Positions 35,411 through 44,109 of a stretch of 64,000 nt of DNA are shown here, one piece after another (the stretch's first letter is position 1; each line of letters starts with the position of its first letter). Origin of the DNA: Sphingomonas ginkgonis. GTDB lineage: Bacteria; Pseudomonadota; Alphaproteobacteria; Sphingomonadales; Sphingomonadaceae. The position numbers were made by a program, and so were the translations under genes. The notes beneath the pieces were generated by a model. It searched no databases. It saw nothing but the letters and a program-made list of their open reading frames with translations, and was not told the DNA's origin. Location: the NCBI RefSeq assembly GCF_003970925.1, contig NZ_RWJF01000002.1, positions 1-64,000 on the forward strand, written 5' to 3'.

Positions 35411-35752
35411 ATGAAATCCGGATCTCGCCCTCGTGTCAGCTTCGTTCGCACGGCCGTCCTGGCCGTGCTTGCGATGATGCTGCTCGTCCGGTTGGGGCCG
35501 ATCTGCGAAACTAGTGCTCAAGCAGCTCCGATCGCCTCGGCAATGGCTGGGTGCGAGGAAAAAGGCTCTTCGGCACCGGATAAGAAGGCGCCGCAGCCGG
35601 CCTGCGCGACGCCCTGCATCGCCGTCCCGGGGGAAGCCCTGGCGAGGGTCGAGCCGTTATCCTCATTCCCGATCGCGCCGTGGCCGTCGCGGGCCTCTAT
35701 CATGATCGGGTGGCCGATACCGCCCGCCACTCCGCCTCCGCGAGCCGTGTGA
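35411..35752 (+). CDS. Unknown exported Pro/Ala-rich protein
   Basis: Not recognised. The protein has 113 residues with an N-terminal hydrophobic segment (about residues 14-31, signal or anchor) and a Pro/Ala-rich rest. It contains several Cys (for example CEEKG and ACATPC). It follows the glutaredoxin/MauE gene by 39 bases and precedes a Cys-rich protein in the same direction, so it may belong to the same metal-induced unit. Confidence 0.55.
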   Translation: MKSGSRPRVSFVRTAVLAVLAMMLLVRLGPICETSAQAAPIASAMAGCEEKGSSAPDKKAPQPACATPCIAVPGEALARVEPLSSFPIAPWPSRASIMIGWPIPPATPPPRAV

Positions 35753-35790
35753 TCCTTCAACAGGCTCACACACGATTTACGGAGATACTG

Positions 35791-35994
35791 ATGACCAAGT
35801 TCAAGCTGATTGGCGCCGCGTTGGCGCTCGCCCTCCCGACCGCGGCGTTCGCTGCCGGCTCCTGCTGCGCCGACATGGCGTGCTGCAAGGAAGGCTCGGA
35901 TTGCTGCAAGGACGGCAAGGGCGATTGCTGCAAGGACATGAAGAAGGGCGGCGACCATGCCGGTCACGACACGTCCGGAATGCCCAAGAAGTAA
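35791..35994 (+). CDS. Small Cys-rich exported metal-binding protein
   Basis: Periplasmic protein of 67 residues. A signal peptide (residues 1-21, ending AFA) is followed by five CC or CCxD-type clusters (SCCADMACCKEGSDCCKDGKG and more) and a His-containing tail. Such an array is a likely metal (copper or other soft metal) scavenger. I chose ATG 35791, preceded by GGAGATACTG. A clear terminator lies nine bases after the stop, so this ends the unit begun at 34604. Confidence 0.75.
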   Translation: MTKFKLIGAALALALPTAAFAAGSCCADMACCKEGSDCCKDGKGDCCKDMKKGGDHAGHDTSGMPKK

Positions 35995-36002
35995 GCCGGG
36001 GA

Positions 36003-36029
36003 GGGAGGCGTCTGCGCCTCCCTTCTTTT
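36003..36029 (+). terminator. Rho-independent terminator
   Basis: Stem GGGAGGCG/CGCCTCCC with loop TCTG followed by TTCTTTT. It ends the plus-strand unit with the Cys-rich gene and overlaps the end of the convergent DUF411 gene. Confidence 0.85.
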
Positions 36030-36469
36030 CAGTGGTGGGCGAACACCTTGCGTCCACCAGGTCCGAACGCAACGACGTCGTAGGGCTGGGCCTTCATGGC
36101 CGGCATCTCCATGCCCGGCGAGCCCATCGGCATGCCGGCAACCGCGAGCCCCGTCACACCCTTCGGGTGCGTCGCCAGAGCCCGCTTCATGTCGGCGATC
36201 GGCACATGACCCTCGAAAGTCATGCCATCGATGATGGCCGTGTGGCATGAGGCCAAGTCCGCGGGTACGCCCCGGGCCTTCATAAACGCGGGCCGGTTCG
36301 CGTCATCGACGACGCGGACCGCGCGACCGAACTGAGCCTTCACCTGCTGCGCCCACTTCTCGCAACATGGGCAGCCCGGATCGCGGTGCATCAGCACCGG
36401 CCCGGCAGCCACGGCTGCGACAGGCATTACGAACGCTGCAACAGCGGCGAGAAGGCGGATGCGGGTCAT
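36029..36469 (-). CDS. DUF411 periplasmic metal-binding protein
   Basis: Exported protein of 146 residues from the DUF411 family found in copper and silver resistance clusters. A signal peptide (to VAA, about residue 22) precedes the thioredoxin-like motif DPGCPCCEKWAQQVK. The family pattern ASCHTAIIDGMTFEGHVP is present further on, and the tail has several Met. It is the last of the minus-strand copper block that starts at cnrY. Molecular role is not defined. Confidence 0.85.
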   Translation of the reverse strand: MTRIRLLAAVAAFVMPVAAVAAGPVLMHRDPGCPCCEKWAQQVKAQFGRAVRVVDDANRPAFMKARGVPADLASCHTAIIDGMTFEGHVPIADMKRALATHPKGVTGLAVAGMPMGSPGMEMPAMKAQPYDVVAFGPGGRKVFAHH

Positions 36470-36527
36470 GTCTATTCCTAGATGCTCGCCCCACTACAGG
36501 CAAACCCTGCGGTGGGGCGGGGGCCGA

Positions 36528-36902
36528 TCACTGTGCAGCCTTGCCGTGCGCCCGCAGCCAGGTGTTCAGCTCGCCGACTTCCTTGTTCTGCTCGGCGATC
36601 GTCTTGGTCGCCATCTGGCGGACCTTTGCGTCCTTGGTTTCGCGCAACACTATCTGCGACATGGCAATGCCACCGCGATGATGCTCGACCATTTTGCGGA
36701 CCCAGGTCTCCGTCGCATCGGCGCCCATGGCCGACATCATCTTCTGATGCATCTGCATTTCAGAGGGCGGATAGGGGTTCGCCGGCGTCGGCTTCATCAT
36801 CTGACCGTGGTTCATGCCCGAATGATCCATGCCCTGCATCTGGGCGATGGCCGGAGCGGCGCCGAGCGCGGCCGCGAGGGCCAGAACAGTCATCTTCGTC
36901 AT
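36528..36902 (-). CDS. DUF305 periplasmic protein with Met/His-rich N-terminus
   Basis: Exported helical protein of 124 residues. After the signal peptide (to AIA) come Met- and His-rich repeats (MQGMDHSGMNHGQMM) suited to copper, then the DUF305 core with MVEHHRGGIAMSQIVL. It lies in the copper block between another DUF305 gene and the DUF411 gene. The function is inferred from composition and neighbours only. Confidence 0.82.
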   Translation of the reverse strand: MTKMTVLALAAALGAAPAIAQMQGMDHSGMNHGQMMKPTPANPYPPSEMQMHQKMMSAMGADATETWVRKMVEHHRGGIAMSQIVLRETKDAKVRQMATKTIAEQNKEVGELNTWLRAHGKAAQ

Positions 36903-36983
36903 CGTGTCTCTCCTAGGTAAACGCCCCCGCCCACAGGAGAGGTACGGGCGCGCGGACCGTATCCCTCACGCCCGTGATCGAAT

Positions 36984-37577
36984 TCAGCGGATCGGCTGAA
37001 GGGTATTAACTCCGACGCTCTCATCAGTTTCAGGCGGGAGAGGGGGGACCTGCTTGTCACGATAGGAAGGCAGGTCGGGCGCATTCGCAGGCGTAGGATT
37101 TGCCTCAAGCCTGGCAATGGCCCGCTTCATCTGCGTGATCTCACGAACCTGAGCATCGATGATTCCGTCCGCCAGCTTGCGCACCTCGGGGTCTTTGATG
37201 TGCGCGCGCTCGCTCGTCAGGATCGCGATCGAGTGGTGCGGGATCATGGCTTTCATCCAGCTTACGTCGTCCACCGTCTCCTGGCTGCGGACGAGCCACA
37301 GCGCGAGTGCGAACACCACGATGCTACCGCCGATGATCGCGGCATTCGTCCGCTTGTTCTTGTACATCGACCACATGAAAAGGAGCATGATGATTGCCAT
37401 CGTCGCGCCCATCACGAAGGCCATCCAGAACCGCGTCTGGCTGAACTCGATATGCCCGAGGGCATAGACGTTCACGTACATCAGCCCGAACATGACGACG
37501 GTCGAGGTCGCCACCATCGCCGCGAAGCGACCGTAGCCCATTCCCATGTTCATTTTGCCTTTGTGCTCGTCCATCAT
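36984..37577 (-). CDS. Membrane-anchored DUF305 protein
   Basis: Protein of 197 residues with three hydrophobic helices in the N-terminal half (about residues 16-35, 47-66 and 76-93), followed by a periplasmic DUF305 domain with MIPHHSIAILTSERAHI near residue 112. A Pro-rich tail follows. It starts four bases into the end of the PepSY gene, so they are coupled. Probably a membrane copper-handling protein; evidence is contextual. Confidence 0.82.
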   Translation of the reverse strand: MMDEHKGKMNMGMGYGRFAAMVATSTVVMFGLMYVNVYALGHIEFSQTRFWMAFVMGATMAIIMLLFMWSMYKNKRTNAAIIGGSIVVFALALWLVRSQETVDDVSWMKAMIPHHSIAILTSERAHIKDPEVRKLADGIIDAQVREITQMKRAIARLEANPTPANAPDLPSYRDKQVPPLPPETDESVGVNTLQPIR

Positions 37578-38419
37578 GCGACTCCCTGTCTGGAATTACG
37601 CCCCCCGGCTTTGCGGCGCGGCCGTCTCGGCCAGCGCATGAAAAGAAGGATCGCGCCCGACACCGCGAAGACGAGACCGCCTGCGGCAAAGGCGTTGAGC
37701 CACGGCGTGTTGAACCGCTCGTGCTCGGTCCAATCCATGATGTGAAGGCCCCAGAAGAAGTCGTACAGCCGCCACGTTCCTGTCCTGACCGACGTGAGAC
37801 GTCCCGTGTCGGCTGCTACATAGATGCGGGTGGCGTCATCGTCGGCGAACGTGGCCCGCCAGGCCGGCAACGCCCCGCGATACTCGGTGCTGGCTCGTTC
37901 GACCCGTTCGATGGTAGGCGCGGGTACACCACTCCCTCGATACGCTTTCTGAGCGATCGTCCCGGCCACCCTGGCATCCAATGGTGGGATCGGCGCAGCC
38001 GTGCGAGCGTCCAGCAGATGGATGCGACCATCCACAAGCTGTGCCTCAACGATCGGCCGCCCGAGCAGCATGCGGTGCTGAAGCTGGCGGACCGGCGCTC
38101 CTGCCGACGCGAGCAAGGCAGGTAACGGTGCGAAGCCTTGGGTGCTCGACAGCGCCGGCTCGGCGTTCCGTTCGATCCGGTGATCGCCGTGCACCGTGTC
38201 GATCGAGAGCAGGCTCATCACAAGCCCGCTGGTGAACCAGACGATCGCCTGCGCGCCGATCAGGAGAGCAAGCCAGCGGTGGATCTTGCTCGCTCCGAGA
38301 TGGAGGCGAAGGCGGGGACTCAGAACCAGGTCCTCACGCCGGCGACGAAACTGAAGCCGCCGGTGTCGTCGCCCCGTGCCCGCGAGAAGCGGGCGGTGTC
38401 GCCGAACTGCCGCTCCCAC
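37574..38419 (-). CDS. PepSY-domain membrane protein (start uncertain)
   Basis: Inner-membrane PepSY-type protein. Recognisable sequence begins around LGASKIHRWLALLIGAQAIVWFTSG (first membrane helix) and continues through two periplasmic PepSY-like parts (RIYVAADTGRLTSVRTGTW) to a final helix near the C-terminus with a basic tail. The only standard start is ATG 38419, which overlaps the copB 3' end by 100 bp and adds an Arg-rich stretch of doubtful reality. A non-ATG start near 38330 is possible. It lies between copB and DUF305 genes. Confidence 0.75.
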   Translation of the reverse strand: MGAAVRRHRPLLAGTGRRHRRLQFRRRREDLVLSPRLRLHLGASKIHRWLALLIGAQAIVWFTSGLVMSLLSIDTVHGDHRIERNAEPALSSTQGFAPLPALLASAGAPVRQLQHRMLLGRPIVEAQLVDGRIHLLDARTAAPIPPLDARVAGTIAQKAYRGSGVPAPTIERVERASTEYRGALPAWRATFADDDATRIYVAADTGRLTSVRTGTWRLYDFFWGLHIMDWTEHERFNTPWLNAFAAGGLVFAVSGAILLFMRWPRRPRRKAGGRNSRQGVA

Positions 38420-39660
38420 GATACGCCGATATACGGCGCGAACTCACGGCGGCCCTCGTAGCGAAGCCGCAAACCGGCTTCCAGGTCCGTAAGGCCGGAG
38501 CCGATCCCGGTTTCGCGCACGTCCTGGGCGGCAAAGTTGACCTCCAACCTGGGCTGGAGAACGAAGTAGTTGGTGATGCGCTGGTCGTAATAGCCCTCGG
38601 CGCGGGCGAGCACGTCCCCCTTGTCGGAGAGGAACAGCGCACCCTCCACTTCGAACTGGTAGGGGGCCAAGCCTTCGATCCCGATCGTCGCATAGGTGCG
38701 CGACGGGTTCGGCTTGAAATCGTAGCGGACGCCGGCCTGAAGGTTCCAGTAGGGATCGAGGGCGTGGCTGTAGAGCGCCTGCACCTCGGCGCTTTCTAGT
38801 GACTTACCGAAGCTGCCTTCACCCTCCGACTTCAGCCAGAGCCGGTTGATGTCGCCTCCGATCCAAGCCTCGCCATCCCAGCGGTAGCCATCGCTTCCCT
38901 TGCGGGCCTGATACTCCGCGAGATTGAAGAGCACCTGATAGTAGGTCATCCCGCCATGCTCGCGCCGCAGATCGTTCTCGCGCGAGCTGGCCATGGCATT
39001 CGCACCCCAGAAGCGATCGGCGAGATGATCGTCGGACGGCGCGGGAGCGGGCTTGTTGCCGGGAGGAAGGTCGGTCCCGACCTTGGCGCCTGCCTGGCTA
39101 CCCTGCATCGCCATACCGGGCATCGCGCTCATGTCATGCCCGGCGTGCGGGTCCTGCCCGGCTGCTGCCGGGGAACTCATGCCGGGCATGGCGGACATGT
39201 CGTGCCCGGCGTGCGGATCTTGCGCGGGCGCGGGCTGCTGCCCCCCATGTTCATCCTCTGCATCCCGCTCATGTCATGACCGGCGTGCGGATCGGCCGCC
39301 CGGGCCGGCGCGGTCGGCGCATGACGGGGGGCCGCACGTCGAACAGGGGCCTTCCGCTTGGCCGCGGCCCCCCATGTTCATCCTCTGCATCCCGCTCATG
39401 TCATGACCGGCGTGCGGATCGGCCGCCCGGGCCGGCGCGGTCGGCGCATGACGGGGGGCCGCACGTCGAACAGGGGCCTTCCGCTTGGCCGCGGGTTTCG
39501 CGGCTGCTTTGCGCGCGGGCTTGGGGGGCGCTTTGGCTGCGGGCTTAGCCGGCATGGTCATTCCCGGCATGTTGTGCATGGAATGATCCATGCTTTGCCC
39601 GACCACTGGGCTGGCGACGACTGCCGAGGCGAGGCCGGCGAGAAGGAGCGACCGGTTCAC
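38320..39660 (-). pseudogene. copB: copB, copper outer-membrane protein, broken by a tandem duplication
   Basis: The C-terminal part (38320-39198 frame) is a clear CopB beta-barrel domain starting from HLADRFWGANAM and ending VRTWF. The N-terminal part, from GTG 39660 (overlapping the copA stop), has a signal peptide (to VVG), Lys/Ala/Pro-rich repeats and DPHAGHDMSGM. A perfect 127-bp tandem duplication (39241-39367, 39368-39494) plus a frame break at a six-base C/G tract puts a stop at 39274-39276 between the halves. Translation could restart at ATG 39198 without a signal peptide. Confidence 0.8.
39241..39494. repeat. Perfect 127-bp tandem duplication in copB
   Basis: Bases 39241-39367 are repeated exactly at 39368-39494. 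The unit is not a multiple of three, so it changes the reading frame. It begins with a run of six C, a likely slippage tract. Being perfect, the duplication is recent or an assembly artefact. Confidence 0.9.
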
Positions 39661-41612
39661 GCTGCCGCCTCCCCGGCCTTGCGGACCTGGACGACGCGCA
39701 TCATCCCTGCGTGCATGTGGTAGAGCATGTGGCAGTGGAACGCCCAATCGCCTTCCTCGCCTGTCACGTCCCAGCTCACCGTGCCACCTGGCTGGACGAG
39801 CACGGTATGTTTTCGGGGCGCGTAAGCGCCTTTCCCCGTCACCAGGTCGAAGAAGTGACCGTGGATGTGAATGGGATGGCCCATCATGGTGTCATTGATG
39901 AGGGTGACACGCACCCGTTCGCCGTGCAGCAGGGTGATCGGATCTGGGTTCTCCGAAAGCTTCTCGCCATCGAAGCCCCACATGTACCGTTCCATGTTAC
40001 CGGTCAGGTGGAGCTTGATCTCGCGCTCGGGTGCCCGCGTGTCGGGATTGCGGTCTAGGGCAACAAGATCGCGATAGGTCAGCACGCGGTGCCCGACGTT
40101 CTCCAGTCCCTGACCTGGCTCGCCGGTGCGATCGACTGGCATGGCCGAAATGGTCTGGACACCCGGACCCTTCTTTACACCCGGGGCCTTCGAAAAATCG
40201 CGCATGTTCATGCTGCCCATGTCCATGCCCGCCATCGACATCGCACCCGATCCGTGATCCATCCCGACCATCGCGCCACTCTGAGCCTGCGGCGCGGTCA
40301 TCCCGGCCATGGCGCCAGCAGCAGCGCCGGCCTCGCCATGGTTCATCTGGCTATGGTCCATGCCCTGCATCGAACCGGCACCCGCACCATGGTCCATCGT
40401 GCTGTGGTCCATGCCCGCCATCGATCCGGCCTGCGCGCCAGTCGCACCGCTCTCCATGCCCTGCATGGAGCCGTGATCCATGGTACTCATGTCATGACCG
40501 CCCATGCCCATGTCCTTCATGGTCGCGAGCGGCCGCTTGCGGAGCAGCGGGACTTCGGCAGCCATGCCCTCGCGGGGTGCGAGCGTCGCGCGCGCCATGC
40601 CGGAGCGATCGACGCTCTCGCCCACCAGCGTGTAGGCGCGCATGTCAGGCGGCGTGACGATCGCATCATAGGTTTCGGCCGGGCCGAACTGGAACTCGTC
40701 GATCTGAACGGGGCGCACGTTCAATCCATCGGCCGCGACGATCGTCATCGGCAGGCCGGGGATGCGGACGTTGAAGGTGGTCATGGACGACGCGTTGATG
40801 AAGCGAAGCCGGACCCGCTCGCCCGGCCGGAACAGCGCTGTCCAATTGTCCTTGGGACCATGGCCGTTGACCAGATAGGTGTAGGTCGAGGCGGTCACGT
40901 CGGCGACGTCGGCGGGGTCCATCCGCATCTTGCCCCACATCAGCCGCTCTTTGAGCGGCTGATCCTTGCCCGCCAGCAGCCCGCTTAAGGTCTGGCGCTG
41001 GCGGTTGAAGTAGCCCGACTCCTTCTTGAGGCGGTCGAACAGGTAGTGCGGGTGCTGGAAGCTGTGATCGGACAGCACGATGACGTGCTCGCGATCGAAC
41101 TGCACCGGGTCGGGGTCCTTGGGGTCGATCAGGATCGGCCCGTAGTGCCCCTCCTGCTCCTGGAGCCCCGAGTGGCTGTGATACCAGTAGGTGCCGCTCT
41201 GGATGATCGGGAACTCGTAGGTGAAGGTCGATCTTGCCGGGATGCCTGGAAAGGCAATGCCGGGCACGCCGTCCATCTGAAAGGGCACCAGCAGCCCGTG
41301 CCAATGAATAGAGGTTTCCTCATCCAGATCGTTAACGACGTGGAGGCGCACGTTCTGCCCCTCGCGCAAGCGGATGAGCGGAGCGGGCACGGTGCCGTTG
41401 ATGCCGATCGCGTGGCTCTGCCGCCCGTCGATCATCATCATCTGGTGAGCGATCTTTAGCGTAATGTCGTCGCCCGAAACTGTCGGCAACGGCTTGGCGA
41501 TGCCCGCGGACACCGGCTGCGCCCACGCCGGCATATAGGCCGACAGAGCAAGGCCGCTTCCGGCTAGGGTGGCACCGCGCAGCACTTGGCGGCGGTCGAG
41601 AACGCGCGACAT
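39657..41612 (-). CDS. copA: CopA multicopper oxidase
   Basis: Periplasmic copper-resistance multicopper oxidase of 651 residues. It has a Tat signal (DRRQVLRGATLAG), copper-ligand blocks SIHWHGLLVP and WYHSHSG near the N-terminus, and C-terminal HPIHIHGHFF and HCHMLYHMHAGMM (type 1, 2 and 3 copper sites). A Met/His-rich insert with MDHSTMDHG-like repeats occupies about residues 370-465, typical of CopA/PcoA. The stop overlaps the copB start (GTGA) and the sigma factor lies just upstream. Confidence 0.95.
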   Translation of the reverse strand: MSRVLDRRQVLRGATLAGSGLALSAYMPAWAQPVSAGIAKPLPTVSGDDITLKIAHQMMMIDGRQSHAIGINGTVPAPLIRLREGQNVRLHVVNDLDEETSIHWHGLLVPFQMDGVPGIAFPGIPARSTFTYEFPIIQSGTYWYHSHSGLQEQEGHYGPILIDPKDPDPVQFDREHVIVLSDHSFQHPHYLFDRLKKESGYFNRQRQTLSGLLAGKDQPLKERLMWGKMRMDPADVADVTASTYTYLVNGHGPKDNWTALFRPGERVRLRFINASSMTTFNVRIPGLPMTIVAADGLNVRPVQIDEFQFGPAETYDAIVTPPDMRAYTLVGESVDRSGMARATLAPREGMAAEVPLLRKRPLATMKDMGMGGHDMSTMDHGSMQGMESGATGAQAGSMAGMDHSTMDHGAGAGSMQGMDHSQMNHGEAGAAAGAMAGMTAPQAQSGAMVGMDHGSGAMSMAGMDMGSMNMRDFSKAPGVKKGPGVQTISAMPVDRTGEPGQGLENVGHRVLTYRDLVALDRNPDTRAPEREIKLHLTGNMERYMWGFDGEKLSENPDPITLLHGERVRVTLINDTMMGHPIHIHGHFFDLVTGKGAYAPRKHTVLVQPGGTVSWDVTGEEGDWAFHCHMLYHMHAGMMRVVQVRKAGEAAA

Positions 41613-41657
41613 GAAAGCTCCTCCAAGGTGGGCCGCTACCGGCCCGTTTCACTCCTT

Positions 41658-42251
41658 CTACGCGTCCCGCACGCCGATCCCTTGTTCGGTGTTCAACTTT
41701 TCGAGGAGGCGCGAGCGGGCACGGTAGAGGCGGGTTTCGACAGCCTTCTGGCTGATCCCCAGCACGTCGGCGGTTTCGGCTTGGCTCAAACCCTCGATGG
41801 TGCGCAGCACCAGAGCCTCTTTTAGATTCATGGGCAGAGCGGAAATGGCTTTTGTTACCCGGTCCAGCTCCTGGCGGTCGGCTGCGCCGTCGTCGATCGC
41901 CACCTGATCGTCCACCACAGCTTCAGCCCGATGATCGATGGGGGCCGCGAAGGAGAAGAACCGGCGCACCGTGCGCTTTCGCGCCCAGTCACGACATTTG
42001 TTGATCGCGATCGTCGAAAGCCACGCTCTCATGGCGCGCTGCCCGTCGTAGCGCGGGAGGGCCTGGTGTGCGGCCACGAACGTCTCCTGCACCAGATCGA
42101 GCGCTTCGTCGGGTTCGCCGACGCATGCCCGCGCGAGCCGGAACACCGGCTGTTGGTAGCGTCGCACGATTTCGGCGAAAGCGGCCTGCCGACCCGCGAT
42201 GCTGAGCGTCGCCAGCTCGCCATCGGACAGCGTGGTCCAATCGAGGCTCAC
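41658..42251 (-). CDS. CnrH-like ECF sigma factor
   Basis: ECF sigma factor of 197 residues. Region 2 is at about residues 30-95 (QPVFRLARACVGEPDEALDLVQETFVAAH) and region 4 at about 130-185 (LPMNLKEALVLRTIEGLSQAETADVLGISQKAVETRLYRARSRL). I chose GTG 42251, which overlaps the stop of the periplasmic sensor gene. With the two upstream genes it reproduces the cnrY-X-H order, and copA follows directly, so it probably drives the copper operon. Confidence 0.85.
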   Translation of the reverse strand: MSLDWTTLSDGELATLSIAGRQAAFAEIVRRYQQPVFRLARACVGEPDEALDLVQETFVAAHQALPRYDGQRAMRAWLSTIAINKCRDWARKRTVRRFFSFAAPIDHRAEAVVDDQVAIDDGAADRQELDRVTKAISALPMNLKEALVLRTIEGLSQAETADVLGISQKAVETRLYRARSRLLEKLNTEQGIGVRDA

Positions 42252-42688
42252 CCCTGGCCGTCGGTGAGCGCCTTCACCACCGCGTCGTCGAACTGGGAGG
42301 TCTGATCGGTCCGCAGAAGCTGCCGCATGGCGAAGATATGCGCCAACGTGGCCTTCTGCAGCTCGCCCATCGCGGCATGGCTCTGATCGACCGCGGCCGT
42401 GACCCGCGGACCGTTGCCGTGCTCGGCCTCGATCGCCTCGGCGAGCCGGGCATTGGTCGCGCGCAACTCCAGCTCGAGAGCGCGCCGTTGCACTGCGAAC
42501 CGGTCCTCCAGAACCTTCAGCTTTGCCTGCTGATCGGCATCGAGCGCGAGCTTGTGGTGCAATACCTCGTGCAGCGCGGTGCCCGGCTGCTTGGGATGGG
42601 GCAACAGCGCACGTCCGACGAACACGCCTCCGATCGCCGCAACAAAGGCGAGGACGACACACAGAACGACGCGCTTGGTCGAGGTCAC
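42248..42688 (-). CDS. CnrX-like periplasmic metal sensor
   Basis: Membrane-anchored periplasmic sensor of 146 residues. One N-terminal helix (about residues 7-26) is followed by a helical periplasmic domain beginning HEVLHHKLALDADQQAKLKVLEDRF, the Metal_resist/CnrX pattern, with candidate His ligands and several Met. It lies between the small CnrY-like gene (four-base overlap) and the sigma gene. By analogy with CnrX it should sense a metal and release the sigma factor; the metal here is likely copper from context. Confidence 0.8.
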   Translation of the reverse strand: MTSTKRVVLCVVLAFVAAIGGVFVGRALLPHPKQPGTALHEVLHHKLALDADQQAKLKVLEDRFAVQRRALELELRATNARLAEAIEAEHGNGPRVTAAVDQSHAAMGELQKATLAHIFAMRQLLRTDQTSQFDDAVVKALTDGQG

Positions 42689-42957
42689 GGCTCGCCTATC
42701 AGCAAAGTCGAGGGTGCGAGCGGCGAAGCCCCACCGAGCGGTGCGAGCGACACCGCGGGGCTCGCGGTCGCCGGCAACTCGGCGCCGATCATGCCGATCG
42801 CCAATGCCGCGACCGTCACCACACCGATGCCGAGCCCGGCCTGTCGCACGACCGGCCGGGTGCCGATGCGGGCGAGAACACGTGCTTCGACGTCGTCCAG
42901 CGCGGCCGGAACAGGTGCTCCCGCCAATCTCGCCAACGCTCTGTCCAGATCATCCAT
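42685..42957 (-). CDS. CnrY-like small membrane anti-sigma candidate
   Basis: Protein of 90 residues with a short cytoplasmic helix (MDDLDRALARLAGAPVPAALDDVEARVL), one transmembrane helix (about residues 40-60) and a short periplasmic tail. Size, topology and place before the sensor and sigma genes match CnrY, which traps CnrH at the membrane. I chose ATG 42957 with GGAG upstream; GTG 42966 is an alternative. Sequence similarity to CnrY itself could not be judged. Confidence 0.7.
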   Translation of the reverse strand: MDDLDRALARLAGAPVPAALDDVEARVLARIGTRPVVRQAGLGIGVVTVAALAIGMIGAELPATASPAVSLAPLGGASPLAPSTLLIGEP

Positions 42958-43093
42958 GTTTTCCACTCCGCCCCTCTAACACTGGTTACGCAGCGCTGCC
43001 CATCATCCCTCATCGGTCGCGTGAGGGGTGCGCGACTGTGCCGCGTAGAATGGACAGAACATCACGGAGTAACCTCATGCGTCGCGCCCTAGT

Positions 43094-44104
43094 TGTTTGA
43101 TCCCACGGTTTGATGGTGCGATCCTTTCGTTGGAATGGAAGGAAGCGGTATGGGACAGGTACGTCACGGGAGCGCCACGACCACGCACGCCGTCAGAGCA
43201 GCAATACAGCGATCGCAAGCTTCGCTCTCGGCGCTGAGCCGAGAGCTTGGGATCAACCCCAAGACGGTGGCGAAGTGGCGTAAGCGGGCGACGGTTGAGG
43301 ATCTGAAGACCGGGCCGAAGGCCCCTCATTCCACGACCCTGACTGAAGCCGAGGAGGCGGCGGTTGTGGCGTTCCGGCGGCATACGTTACTGCCGCTGGA
43401 TGACTGCCTTTATGCCTTGCAGCCGTCGATCCCGCATCTGACGCGTTCCGCGCTGCATCGATGTCTCCAGCGACACGGGATATCCCGCCTGCCGGACATT
43501 GAGGGCGACAAGCCGAAACGACAGCGCTTCAAGCGCTACCCGATCGGCTTCTTTCACATCGATATCGCCGAGGTGCAGACCGCCGAAGGCAAGCTCTACC
43601 TGTTCGTCGGCATCGACCGCACCAGCAAGTTCGCCGTCACCCAGTTGGTCGACAAGGCTGATCGGCGAACGGCGTGGGAGTTCCTCGAACACCTGCTGAA
43701 AGCCGTGCCCTATCGCATCCACGCAATCCTGACCGATAATGGCATCCAGTTTGCCGAGCAGCCGCGCAACCGTAACACCGCCTGGTCGCGGCAGATGCGC
43801 TTCGACATGATCTGTGAGGCGAACGATATCGAGCACCGGCTCACCAAGCCGAACCACCCTTGGACCAATGGTCAGGTCGAGCGGATGAACCGCACCATCA
43901 AAGAGGCGACCGTCAAGCGCTTCCACTACGAGAGCCATGACCAGCTACGGACGCACCTCGCCGACTTCATGGCTGCCTATAACTTCGCCCGCCGGCTCAA
44001 AACGCTCAGCGGCCTCACACCCTACGAATACATCGCCAAAATCTGGACTTCGGATCCAGACCGGTTCATCCTCAATCCGATCCACCAGATGCCGGGACTA
44101 AACA
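43094..44104 (+). mobile_element. IS481-family insertion sequence, 1011 bp
   Basis: The left end TGTTTGATCCC and the right end complement TGTTTAGTCCC match at 9 of 11 bases. Both ends are flanked by CCTAGT (43088-43093 and 44105-44110), a 6-bp target duplication. The element carries one transposase gene and interrupts copC. Confidence 0.92.
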
Positions 44105-44109
44105 CCTAG
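43150..44109 (+). CDS. IS481-family transposase
   Basis: DDE transposase of 319 residues from ATG 43150 (ATG 43135 also possible). The N-terminal HTH has SALSRELGINPKTVAKWRKRATVED. The catalytic core shows FHIDIAEVQ (first Asp), LTDNGIQF (second Asp) and GQVERMNRTIKEATVKRF (Glu). The stop codon TAG (44107-44109) lies just outside the IS end, in the target duplication CCTAGT. Intact, so the element may still be mobile. Confidence 0.93.
   Translation: MGQVRHGSATTTHAVRAAIQRSQASLSALSRELGINPKTVAKWRKRATVEDLKTGPKAPHSTTLTEAEEAAVVAFRRHTLLPLDDCLYALQPSIPHLTRSALHRCLQRHGISRLPDIEGDKPKRQRFKRYPIGFFHIDIAEVQTAEGKLYLFVGIDRTSKFAVTQLVDKADRRTAWEFLEHLLKAVPYRIHAILTDNGIQFAEQPRNRNTAWSRQMRFDMICEANDIEHRLTKPNHPWTNGQVERMNRTIKEATVKRFHYESHDQLRTHLADFMAAYNFARRLKTLSGLTPYEYIAKIWTSDPDRFILNPIHQMPGLNT

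Noticed and set aside
38320..39198. Intact CopB starting at ATG 39198
   Set aside because: It would lack a signal peptide; the true N-terminus with signal lies further upstream and is separated by the 127-bp duplication.
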